In this document: one piece after another, positions 20,623 through 31,081 of the stretch
Layout of the letters: each line of letters begins with the position of its first letter
How positions within the stretch are numbered: the first letter of the stretch is position 1
NCBI GenBank assembly: GCA_027563935.2
Contig: JANVAS020000222.1
Location: 372,001-436,000 of the forward strand
Length of the DNA stretch: 64,000 nucleotides
DNA from: Costus lasius
Lineage: Eukaryota; Streptophyta; Magnoliopsida; Zingiberales; Costaceae
Direction of reading: 5' to 3'
The notes under the pieces: generated by a model
What the model saw: only the letters and a program-made list of their open reading frames with translations
Told to the model about the DNA's origin: nothing
Databases searched by the model: none
Translations under genes and position numbers: made by a program

Positions 20623-22315
20623 TGTAGGGGTATGCCCTTAAGGCTAATGTTTGAGGCCTTGGGATTATAACAGTATCATGTAGTAAACTCTTGTGTTTAT
20701 AAAGGCATGGTTATTATTCAGGTTGTTACCTTGTCTGCTGTAATAAGTGTACTACTGAATAATGTCTCAAAGCTGTTCAGCTAGGCTGACACGCTATAAA
20801 GTCCTTAGTCGAGATATCTTGGTGAACTAGAGACAGCCTTGATATGCTTGAGACTAATATGTGTTCTAATCTTATAGGATGCTTCGAGCATGGAATAAGA
20901 TGTAGACTCATGGGTACATTGGATGTACTGGACAGACCCTACTAGGATATTCAATTGCTTGTCACAATGTGAATAATCCTTGTTTGCATGAAGTGGCACA
21001 TGTCCTTTGACTTGAGATCACTTGTGTTTCTAAATGATGATTGTCATTGTTTTGAGGTAGTTCAATATCATTTGAAACATAATGATTATAGACTATCTTG
21101 GACAATGATCTTGAGTCAGGTTAGGGCACTTGTGATAGATAAAGGATTGCCGTCTCCTTGTTTAAGGAGTGTGATGTTCTAAAGGGGCCCCCTGGATGGG
21201 ATGATTGAGAAAAGAGTATGGCCATACCCAGATGACTATGATCATCTGATCTAATCATGCTCATCATATTGGAGCTACAGGCTTGACACGCTTGTCCAAT
21301 AAGAACATCCAGTGGCAAAGGAAATATGTATGCCTTGTGAATTGGATTCACACTTGTGCTGTGTTTTGGGTGTAGTCGTGGAAGACTCTTTCCTTTATAT
21401 CGGGAGACAGTGATGTGTTGCTAGATACCCCTCACTGATCGTGATAACGTAAGTTATCGTTACCGACGTTCAAAGGAAACCCTTAGGGTCGCACAATTTG
21501 ATGATATGGCTTACTTAAGTCAGATCATGTGGACTGAATTGTTTGAGTTCAGTTTAAAGGGGTTTAAACTCTGATTGTAAGTGAGATCTAGTCTGATCAT
21601 GTTTGATTGATTAGGGCTTGAGATCGGTAAGCTTCGATCGAGAGTATTGATGCTAGATCGGTGAGATCGGAAGCATCCAGAGATGAACGGTTAGATCTTG
21701 AACCATTTGGTTCAGAGGAATCTAGACCATGGCTTGGGCTGTTTTAATTTGGTATTTGAACCAAATTGGGTTGGGTCAATTAGATTGAACCGGTTCAAGG
21801 CAATGAACGCATGGTTCAATGCTAAGAAACGTTTTGGTCGGTTTTTGAAGAAGTGGGCGCATGGCTTCATGGCTTGCTATTTTTGGAAAGCCATAATGCG
21901 CCACCTCTTCTCAACGCCTCAACGCTTCATCCATTCCTCTCGACGCCCTTCTCTCGTGTGGAAATTTTTCTTCACGACTTGGAGAGCTCTCGGCCAAGTG
22001 GAGAAAACATCTCATTCTCTTGAATCGATCAAAGACCCTTGAAGCACCTTGCTAGCACAAGGATCTCAAGGAGTAGGCGGCATCACCTTGTGTGCGCACC
22101 TTTTGGAGGAGTTTCATTCGAGTCTCTTCTTCCTTGACGCCATCCAACACATGGCTTCGGTATGATTATCTTTCGATCTTCATGCTTCTTGAAAGTTGAT
22201 CATATGAATGTATAGCATCTGATCTTCATGAAACCCTACTTCCGCTGCAAAAGAATGACATGCGCCACCTTTAGGGTTTCACCCCCTTGCGCTCCCCCTT
22301 GAAGGGGACCCAACA
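20623..22315 (+). repeat. E2 3' LTR
   Basis: 1693 bp, the same length as the 5' LTR, about 7 differences, mostly transitions. Followed by the right TSD TGACT at 22316-22320. Confidence 0.96.
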
Positions 22316-24620
22316 TGACTTGCGCAGAGTGCTGGAGATCCTAAGGAAAAACCGATTATATGCCAAGGGCAGTAAGTGTGAGTTTTGGCTAGAAAAGATC
22401 AGCTTCCTTGGGCATGTGATTTCTGGTCAGGGAGTGTCTGTGGATCCAGTTAAGGTGCAAGCCATCCTTAATTGGGGAAGACCGACTAGTGCTGCTGAGA
22501 TCAGAAGTTTCCTGGGTCTAGCAGGTTACTACCGGAGGTTTGTTGAGGGATTCTCCAAGCTGGCGGGTCCTTTAACTAAATTGACCAGAAAGGAGGCCAA
22601 GTTTAATTGGGATGACAAGTGTGAAGAGAGCTTTCAGGAGCTGAAGAGAAGGTTGACTAGTACACCGATCCTCATTATTCCTAGTGATGGGGAAAGGTTT
22701 ACCGTCTATACGGATGCTTCAGGCAAGGGGTTGGGTTGTGTCTTGATGCAGAAGGGTAATGTGGTAGCCTATGCTTCGAGACAACTGAAGGAGTATGAGT
22801 TGAACTACCCTACTCATGACTTAGAATTGGCGGCCGTAGTCTTTGCTCTGAAGATATGGCGCCACTATTTATTGGGTCAGGAGTTTGATCTGTTCACTGA
22901 CCATCAGAGTCTCAAGTACATCTTCACTCAGAAGGAGTTGAACATGAGACAGAGAAGATGGATGGAGTTGATCAAAGACTATGACTTCGCTATTCAGTAT
23001 CAGGCTGGAAAGGCCAATGTAGTGGCTGATGCACTGAGCAGACATCCAGTTACTTCAGTAGCGGCACTACGGGTCAGTGAGTGGCAGTTACTGCAGGAGT
23101 TCAGAGATCTCAGGATCAGTGTTTCTCCTAGAGTTCAGTCGGGTTATGTGGCTTTCCTCAGAGTACAGTCTGTTTTGTTGCAGAAGATCAGAGATCAGCA
23201 GTCTGTGGATCCGAGATTAACTTAGATCAAGGATAGTTTGGTTGCGGGTACAGTTCAGGATTTTAGCTTGTCTGATGATGGTGTTCTTCGGTTCCGTGGA
23301 AGGGTGTGTGTCCCTGAGGAACCGAGCTTGAGAAAAGAAATACTGGAGGATAGCCATAACTCCAAATATTCTCTACACCCTGGCGTGACTAAGATGTATC
23401 AGGACCTCAAGAAGAGTTTTTGGTGGCCGGGTATGAGGAAAGAGGTAATCGATTTTGTCTCTAGGTGTTTAACCTGTCAGACTGTAAAGGCTGAACACCA
23501 GAAGCCTGGTGGTTTGTTGCAGCCCCTTCCTATTCCTGAGTGGAAGTGGGAATGCATCAGTATGGACTTTGTATGTGGTTTGCCCAGAACCAGATTGGGT
23601 CATGATGCTATTTGGGTGATTGTTGATAGACTCACTAAATCAGCCCACTTTCTCCCGATCAAGATGACTTATCCTTTAGAGAGACTGGCTAGGTTGTATA
23701 TTGATGAGATAGTCAGACTGCATGGAGTGCCTGTTGATATTGTGTCTGATAGAGACTCTCGGTTTCTGTCCAAGTTTTGGAAGAGCTTACAGGAGAGTTT
23801 GGGTACTAAGTTGAATTTTAGTACAGCTTACCATCCTCAGTCTGATGGTCAGACGGAGCGTACTATCCAGACTCTAGAAGACCTGTTGAGAGCTTATGTG
23901 GTTGATTGGAGTTCTGAGTGGGACCGGGATCTACCTTTGATAGAGTTCACCTATAATAATAGCTTCCACTCCAGTATTCAGATGGCTCCTTATGAGGCTT
24001 TGTATGGGAGAAGGTGTAGGACTCCCTTGTGTTGGGAGGAAACCGGTGATAGATTGATTTTGAGATCTGATGCAGTACAGGAGACTACTGATAAGGTCAG
24101 AGAGATTCAGGATAAACTGAAGATTTCCCGGGACAGACAGAAGAGTTATGCTGATGATCGTCGTCGTTCCCTAGAGTTTATGGTAGGGGATCATGTTTTC
24201 TTAAAGGTGTCACCTACTAAGGGTGTTATGCGGTTTGGCAAGAAAGGAAAGCTGAGCCCGAGGTTTGTAGGCCCTTTTGACATTATTGAGAGAGTTGGTC
24301 CAGTGGCTTACAGGTTAGCTTTACCTCCTGCTTTGGAACATGTGCATAATGTATTCCATGTTTCTGCTTTGAGGAAATATCATCCTGATCCATCTCATGT
24401 ATTGGAGTTGGAACCTCTTCAGATTCAGAGTGATTTGACCTTTGAGGAAAGACCTCTCCGGATTGTGGATAGAAAGGATAAAGTTCTGAGGAATAAGTCT
24501 ATACCTTTGGTAAAGGTTATCTGGGGAAATCATTCGGTTGAGGAGGCGACCTGGGAGACTGAAGCTGATATGAGGAGGTTGTATGCTTATCTTTTTGATG
24601 ATATGAATGTTGAGCTTTAG
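22316..24620 (+). pseudogene. pol: Gyp-A RT C-half, RNase H, integrase and chromodomain, with a TAG stop
   Basis: Resumes the RT after E2. RNase H has [10 protein letters not shown] (~22704). Integrase has an HHCC zinc region (~23360-23480), then catalytic D in SMDFVCG, D in IVSDRDSRF and E in DGQTERTIQTLE. The C-terminal ~55 residues form a chromodomain (VIWGNHSVEEATWE), which in chromoviruses steers integration. A TAG at 23223-23225 replaces a Gln codon seen in Gyp-B. The final stop is TAG at 24618-24620. Confidence 0.93.
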
Positions 24621-24636
24621 AGGACTAAAGCTTTAT

Positions 24637-24649
24637 AAGGAGGGAGGGA
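24637..24649 (+). other. Gyp-A polypurine tract
   Basis: AAGGAGGGAGGGA just before the 3' LTR. The identical tract is at 48396-48408 (minus) in Gyp-B. Confidence 0.87.
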
Positions 24650-27126
24650 TGTAAGATCCAAGAATCTTAATTCCTTGTAAGTACTATTCTTGATTTAAAT
24701 CTTTGGCTATGATATTTTTCCTATGTTTTGTTTTTGTAAACTCTAGGATGGGGGAGAGTTTTATCTCTAAAACCTTTAGGGGTTATTTATAAATTAGTGG
24801 CAAAGGGTTAGTGAATATTAATTTAAGTCTTAATGGATTTTGACTCTAGTAATTAATTAATTAGAGCTTATTGGATGTTAATTAAATCCTTATTGGATTT
24901 TCGCTTAAGTGAATAATTAATTATGGGTTATTGGGTTTGCACTTAAATTAGATGGATTTTGGGTTTAAAATTTGAATTAATCAGTAAGTGGGTTAATTCA
25001 TAAACCCTATTCGAATTAATTAGTTAGCGGGTTTGAAAATTTAAAAACCAAAAATCCAAGGGGGGGCGGACGGCTAGGGCAAAGAAGTTGGCGTTTTGGC
25101 TTGAAGGCTTGGGCAATTTCTTGAAGGCTTGGGCGATTTCTTGAAGGCTTGGACGAATTTTCTTCTTCCTCTTCTTTTTCCCTTGGCCGGCGTCTTTGGT
25201 GTTTGGTGGCGTCTACCTAGGAACATTTCAAGGCCTTGGACGAGTTGTGTGGAGAGATTTTCATCTTGGTGTTCACGGTTCAAGATAAGAGGTGAGTGGG
25301 GTGTCTTATTCGAAATCTATCCACTTGGTTGTGCTAGATAATAAATTTGATTTCTTGGAAATTTTACCATGTTAAAAACCGAAACTCAAGGTGTATCTTT
25401 CATGAAAACCGAAATCTTGCAACATGAAATTTACGATATTTCTTGTATGGAATTTAGGTAGTTTTAAGTCAGTGATTCTTGAGCATGAAATTCTTGTTAA
25501 CTAAGGTTAAAGTTTAAGTAGATAATATGTTGTAGGAACCGTGGGCTACATGTGGTGTTATGTGAATTAGATGGTAAGAATACAAATTTTAATCCTATGT
25601 TGATTTTATGGATGCCCTGATAAATGCAATAATGTTATAGGATCCATGATTGTTTCTCTATGTGCAGCATGTTATATATTTATGGCCATGTATCCTTGTT
25701 TGAGAAACTTGGGTGATAACTTAGCAAGGTTATACTAAACTGATCAGCATGAAACCTAAGGACACTACACTACATTATGTGGTTATATGTGGTTTCGAAT
25801 GTTATGTGTTGTGGTCTGTGTACCCATTATGGATAGGACTAAGGCTAAGTGTAACTGTGTACTCAAGGGGATAGTCTATATGTGATATGTTAGGGGTTGG
25901 AGATTTCAGCCCGGTGTATTGTGATATGTGAGGGGTTGATGTTTCAGCCTGCCTGTTGTGATTATCGTGATGAAAATGACTATCCTAGAGTCTGGTTGAC
26001 ACTTAGGAGTCCACTTTTGTGATTGTGAAATAATATATAAGATGTGTCTAGTGGTTGTCTAGATAAGGAACCCTTTGGGAGAACGAGTGATTGATGCAAA
26101 GTGCCATGTCTTGGTCGGACAGGGGCCACCTCTTGATTTCATCACTCTTAGACTTTTAGATTTTTGTGTTATGGGGTGGTGTAGATCAAGGTATCACATC
26201 TTGACCGGATGGGGATCACCTCTTGAGTCTACACACCGTCCATGTTTGTGTTGCATGTGATTTGCAGGCTTCTCCCAGTGCTTAGGCCAGAGCCGGGTTG
26301 GACCCTAGGGGTCACTTTTGATTTATGCTGGACAACAACTAAGTGGTTGGTGTGTTTAGTTGGTTTAGAGTATGACTCTAGAACTTTGGTTACTCTGGGG
26401 TGACATTTGTGTGATGCCTGTACATCTAATTGTTTATATGAGTTCTGTTCTTTGTTTTCTGTTCTTTGTTTTAGTTATATGTTGACTTAATGTTCTGCAA
26501 AAGGTTTTTTAAAATAATCTGCATGTATCTTTGAGTGTATGTTATGGATGGTCGATTGAGGCTATCCACTCACTGGGCTGTGTAGCTCACCCCTCATTAT
26601 TTTCAGGTGTAGAGCAGGGGCGCATTGCCTGAGTTAGCGTATGTTATGGATATTGTGATTTTCTCTACAACTATGCTGGTGCGATGTATAAGATTTTTTT
26701 TGTGTTTAGTTAACTGGGGCCGGTTATGGCTAAACTTTGTGAACCAGTGTTGCCGGTTGTGGCAGTTTTGAGATTTTGATTTTTGTGTCACCGAGGGCTT
26801 TGGCCTGTTTTCGGTGTTTGGGTCATTGATGTTAGTTCCATGAGTTTATAAAATCGATATTGTGGCTTTGCTTCGAATTTCGAGTTGATTCGTATTTTGC
26901 GATCAGATTTGATATAAATGTGAACTTGCATATGTCTAGTGCAAGTATTGCGTGGTGGCAGGTACATTTGTGAATTTGTGTTTTGTGGAGATTCTATGTA
27001 GGGATTTTCGAAATTTTTTCAGATTGAGTTTTCTTGAACTGGGTTTTACTTAGCATGTGCATCGATCCTGTGTGATAACATCCTGTTCCTTTGTGACTTG
27101 TGTTGCTTGTTTGGGGTTAAGATAAC
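24650..27126 (+). repeat. Gyp-A 3' LTR, missing its last 11 bp
   Basis: Begins TGTAAGATCC at 24650. It matches the 5' LTR to GATAAC (27121-27126) but not the terminal GGGATGTGACA. It runs directly into a Copia-E LTR fragment, so a deletion joined the two. Full length would be about 2488 bp. No gene; short frames here are chance. Confidence 0.93.
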
Positions 27127-27645
27127 ATGTGCATTGGTTGAGCGCATGGTTCAATCTAAGAGGAGTTTGCGATTGGGGTAAACCCATGATCGCATGTGAG
27201 TAAGTGGCTTTCTATTTTTAGAAAGCATGATCACTTACGTGACCACGCCTCATGAAACTTGCCTCTTCACGCCTTTGTCGCCAACTTGAGTATTCGGCGC
27301 TTGCATTCTTGTGTGGAGAAGTGTAGACGACAAGAGGAAGTATTCGGCCAAGCAAGGTGATCTCTCCCTTTTCCATTCGGCAAGACAATCTTGGAGCCTT
27401 GCTAGCACAAGGAGCACTAAGGAAGAGTAGGCGACATCAATTGTGTGCGTCACCTTAGGAGAAGGAGCATTTGCGCCTTTCCTTCCAAGACACCATCTAA
27501 GCGATGGCAATGGTAAGAATCGCTTCTCATTGAAAGTTGAATATATTACATGCTATGCGATCCTTTTAGAAACCCTAGATTCCGCTAGAGTTTTTGTTGC
27601 GCCTCCTATCAGGGTTTCGCCCCCCCTTTTTGGGGACTCCTTTCA
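27127..27645 (+). repeat. E3: 3' fragment of a Copia-E LTR
   Basis: About 520 bp aligning with the last third of E-family LTRs: the CCTTG-CTAGCA-CAAGG hairpin (27395-27410), ATGGCAATG (27504-27512) followed by GTAAGA, and an end TTTCA at 27645. The first ~1.1 kb is absent. The right side abuts Cop-F1 integrase sequence, consistent with an insertion there; the left side is a deletion junction with Gyp-A. Confidence 0.75.
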
Positions 27646-28493
27646 TGAGGGAGGCAGAGTTGCATGACTCATCATACATCGAACCATATCCAATAAAGTT
27701 TGATTTCTCCTTTCAGACACACCATTCCATTGGGGTGTTCAAGGAGGAGTGAGTTGGGATAAAATCCCACACTCTTTCAGATAGTCAAGAAACTCACCAC
27801 TCAGGTACTCTCCACCACGATCTGATCGAAGAGCCTTAATGGATCTACCAAGCTGGTTCTCTACTTCATTCTTGAACTCTTTGAATTTCTCAAAGGATTC
27901 AGATTTATGTCTCATCAAGTAGACATAACCATACCTACTGAAATCATCAGTAAAGGTAATGAAGTAGCTGTGTCCTCCTTTGGCTTGTTTATTGAATGGC
28001 CCACACACATCGCTATGTATGAGATCCAACAAACCTCCTGCCCTTTCACCTGTCTTGGTGAAAGGCGCCTTTGTCATTTTCCCTAACAAACAAGACTCAC
28101 ATGTATCAAATTCCTCCAAGGAACTTGAACCTAGCAACCCATCTGCATAGAGTTGTTGAATGCGATTCTTGTTTATATGGGCTAATCGACAATGCCATAG
28201 GAAAGCACCAACTGAACCACTCAGTTTGGTCCTTTTATTATTTATGTTACAAATAGAGTTATCCATGCCCAACACATATAGACCATTGCATAAAGTTCCC
28301 TTTCCATAGAACATATTTGCAAATAAAAAAGAACAAGAGTTCTTATTTATTTTAAACTTAAATCCTTTCTTTGCCAAGCAAGGAATGGATATAATGTTCT
28401 TAGTAAGCGAAGGTATATAATAGCAATTATCTAACTCTAATAGAAGTCCAGAAGGCAGGGAGAGAATCAAAAATCTTACAGCAACAGCAGCAA
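27646..28493 (-). pseudogene. pol: Cop-F1 protease tail and integrase fragment
   Basis: An open stretch 28470-27739 includes SLPSGLLLEL, the integrase zinc region (LWHCRLAHINKNRIQQL ... CESCLLGKM) and catalytic DDE parts HSDVCGPF and LRSDRGGEYL. A TGA replaces a Gly codon after QLTPP at about 27739, then homology continues to 27646. It is separated from gag by a TAG at about 28492-28494. Non-functional remnant. Confidence 0.85.
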
Positions 28494-28494
28494 C

Positions 28495-29169
28495 CTATGC
28501 CCCATTTCCAACTCGTAGGTCAATCTCTCCAGGCTGCACTGATCTACTTTTCTTGAGCCACTGCATATTTGTACAAATATGAGCTCCACATGCGGTATCC
28601 AATACCCATGACATAGAAGTAGAAAGGTTGACTTCTGTAACATAAATACCTGAGCTTGAAGACGAAGCCTTGCCTCTCTTCTTCTCATTCTGAAGCTGCA
28701 CCATGTCCTTTAACATGTGAGGTGGTCCTCCACATGAATAGCACTTGTTATTCTTGATCCTTTCCATCTTTAAGTTCAGTTCCTTGGTTAAGCCTTTTGG
28801 CTCAACATACTGAATATTAACTTTAGGAGGATTGAGCCTAACCAATTCATTAAAGAGCTGCTTTAGATTAGTAATAATCTCTGAAGCACTCTTTAATTTA
28901 CATTGCCCTCGAAGCTTGGGCGACATGTTGGTTAGCATCAATTGTGCAACCTCCAAAGTATCAGCCTGATGCTTATCATAAGCATCCTTCTTAGCCGCTG
29001 AGGCCGAGCATGGAAGTGCCTTAGGAACAGGCCACTCAAGGACATAGAGCTTCCTCTCGATCTTGAGCACGATTCTCAAGTTCTGATGCCAGTCCATAAA
29101 GTTGGTTCCAACCAACTTATCCTTATCAAGGAGTGATCGCAGTGTTAATCCGCTATTGTTCGTTGCCAT
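28495..29169 (-). pseudogene. gag: Cop-F1 gag and protease start, internally deleted
   Basis: Starts MATNNSG at 29169, five nt after a predicted splice acceptor. The gag N-terminus resembles the E family (LRSLLDKDKLVG). About 85 residues of the central gag are missing relative to E4. The zinc knuckle reads CYSCGGPPHMLKDM, with Met for the last Cys. Protease WVLDTACG is present. Stops at TAG (~28492). Confidence 0.85.
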
Positions 29170-30760
29170 TGTTCTACAACAGTCAAGAAATACCAGATTA
29201 GTACTACTTCAAATCATATAAACTGGACTTGTTTTAAATGATCGTAACTCCCACTATTTTAATCGAATTGACAACCCACAAAGTCAATCGGGAAATCTGA
29301 GATTTCCTAGTGAGATGGGATCCCTATTCCACATGAGGCTTCGCATCCCACGAGGGTGGGATGAGATGCACAAAGTGACCCATGCTTCCTAAGGTGGGCA
29401 CGCCGGCCGATTGCTCCAAGCAATTTCCCTTATTGAAACAGTCTAGGCATTTCATGTCCAGCGAGGGCTGGATACAGCATGAAACCCTAACCTCTCAACG
29501 ATGCCTCTAGACTTTCATCATGTGCCCAGCACATATGAACTTCACATCAAGTCCATTCCTAACCTTATGCCCAGGGCCAACGAGTTTCCTTGCAAAGGCG
29601 CGCCCGGTTAAAACGGACTGGGGAAATCATTGCCACCACACACCTTCTAAAGATAAGTGGATGTGTCCCACGAGGGTGGAAAACAGTTCACAACACCACT
29701 GATCGATAGCTTGATGAGGGCTACGCATTAGAAGGCTACTAGACTTGATATTTAGAATGAGGGTTTTTGAGGTATCATTTAGTTTTATCTTATGTTTAGC
29801 ATTACAGGCATGCAATCCTATAGTGATAACATAATGATAAAACATCACAGGCATGCTTTAGCAGATATGTTTGAAAGTAGTAAAAGAATGATGTGATCAT
29901 GACCTATTCAAGACATTGAACTAACCCATGCCAAGAAGGAGGTTCAACTCTTGACCTAGGACTCAAGCCCCAAGACTAGACCTAGCCGACCTCTATCTTG
30001 AACTTCAAGGTTGGCTCCAAGGTCCTCCAAAGGTGAATCGCCATCTTGCAAGTTCCAACATAGCTAGCTCACAAGCCCTAAGGCTCGGCCATGCTATTCT
30101 TACGCCACCAAGCAAGCTCATCTTGCATGCGCCACCAATCCAAGTAGGGTGCTTGTTGCGCCACCATCCAAGATGCGCCACCAAGCTCCTTCCCTTAATG
30201 TTCATCTTAATTTTACAAAAATAAAGAAAAAGATGGCACGCAGGCCGCACAAGGATACATCACAGGCATGCAAGGGGGCTTGACTCATGATCACAACAAT
30301 ATGCACAATCAAGGTATTTACACATACAATTCTACATGCTCATGAAAAACATAAAATCTCAAATTTTACTTTTTCATAAAACCAGTTTCTTTTCCTCATC
30401 TTCTTCTCACAAATCTTTCAGTTATTTGCAATTAACTTTCATGATGATTTCAAAGATCCTTTCGGCTGGTAATTTTATCAGATCAAGGGACCCGGCCAGT
30501 CCGAAGACACAATGCCCGTCCTACTTGACAAAACCACATGCATCTTTGATCCTTAAATCATGCAAGAAAAATAACCCAAAATCCAAAAGAAACTGAAAAG
30601 GTGATAGAAACAAGAAATGCCAATTTTTCCTATTTTTAGAAAAATCATTTGCCATGCAATTTACAATTTTTGAAAATTGAAATATGGCATGTGAGCATGA
30701 AAAACATGAAAAGCATGAAGAACATTGTTTGAGATTTGCAAGTCGCTCTGATACCACTAT
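29170..30760 (-). other. Cop-F1 5' leader
   Basis: About 1.6 kb with no convincing gene. It resembles the E leaders in organisation (long, PBS at the far end, acceptor next to the ATG) but shows little direct sequence similarity. Confidence 0.6.
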
Positions 30761-30910
30761 TGGGAAACCCCGGGGATATTTTATAATTTTTCAGATGTTT
30801 ATGGACACAAATACAATGCGCAGCCGAAGAATATCCCCGAAACAGGCCAGTCCCAAAAAACCCAGTGAAGATCGCATGCGAAGGAGTCGACACGATGAGA
30901 TAGAAAATAC
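29174..30910 (-). other. Cop-F1 candidate leader intron
   Basis: On the minus strand, the acceptor CTGTTGTAG ends at 29174, and a perfect branch point TACTAAT is at 29203-29197. The best LTR donor I see is TTTAG/GTATTTT at 30910-30909. Unlike the E family there is no ATG beside that donor, so exon 1 would be non-coding. The donor is tentative; the acceptor and branch point are strong. Confidence 0.4.
30745..30756 (-). other. Cop-F1 primer binding site
   Basis: Element-strand TGGTATCAGAGC, 4 nt from the LTR end at 30761, methionine-tRNA type. Confidence 0.82.
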
Positions 30911-31081
30911 CTAAAGCAATGTGAGGCTGATGTCAAAGTAGGCGCCCAAGCGTGCGCCCTGTGCAGTCTCACACACACGGATGCCTCGAGCTCTCTTCTT
31001 CCTCGCCCGTTGCTAGCCTCGGGAAGAAGATCCAAGCCTTGTGCTTATTCCTCTTGCCTTGCGCCACCTCCAAGGTGTATG
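30761..31081 (-). repeat. Cop-F1 5' LTR, 3' part
   Basis: Element-strand end ...GGTTTCCCA at 30761. Interrupted at 31081 by E4; the rest is 40199-42016. Combined length about 2139 bp after counting the TSD once. Confidence 0.8.
31077..31081. other. Left TSD of E4 (GTATG)
   Basis: GTATG at 31077-31081 and 40194-40198 flank E4 exactly. Confidence 0.95.

Larger units (their letters stand above)
13203..22315 (+). mobile_element. Copia E2, full-length, plus strand, inserted in Gyp-A RT
   Basis: 9.11 kb, LTRs 13203-14895 and 20623-22315 (1693 bp each, about 7 differences: 13206, 13690, 14079, 14107, 14170, 14420, 14596). PBS 14898-14909, gag-pol 16718-20602, PPT 20612-20622. It is one nonsense change away from an open gag-pol. 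It is the inverted partner of E1, only 1.78 kb away. Confidence 0.96.
1..27126 (+). mobile_element. Gyp-A: chromodomain Gypsy LTR retrotransposon (Tekay/Del-like), split by two Copia insertions
   Basis: Seen: a 5' LTR whose first ~907 bp lie outside the window (visible 1-1581), PBS, gag, protease, RT, RNase H, integrase, chromodomain, PPT and a 3' LTR from 24650. The reading frame is cut at 2230 by E1 and at 13202 by E2, each flanked by a perfect 5-bp TSD. Domain order PR-RT-RH-INT-chromodomain identifies a Gypsy chromovirus; the long LTR (~2.49 kb) and two-knuckle gag fit Tekay/Del, from family knowledge. The visible LTR parts differ at about 3 of 1570 positions. The 3' LTR lacks its last 11 bp, so the right end was lost in a deletion. 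Confidence 0.93.
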
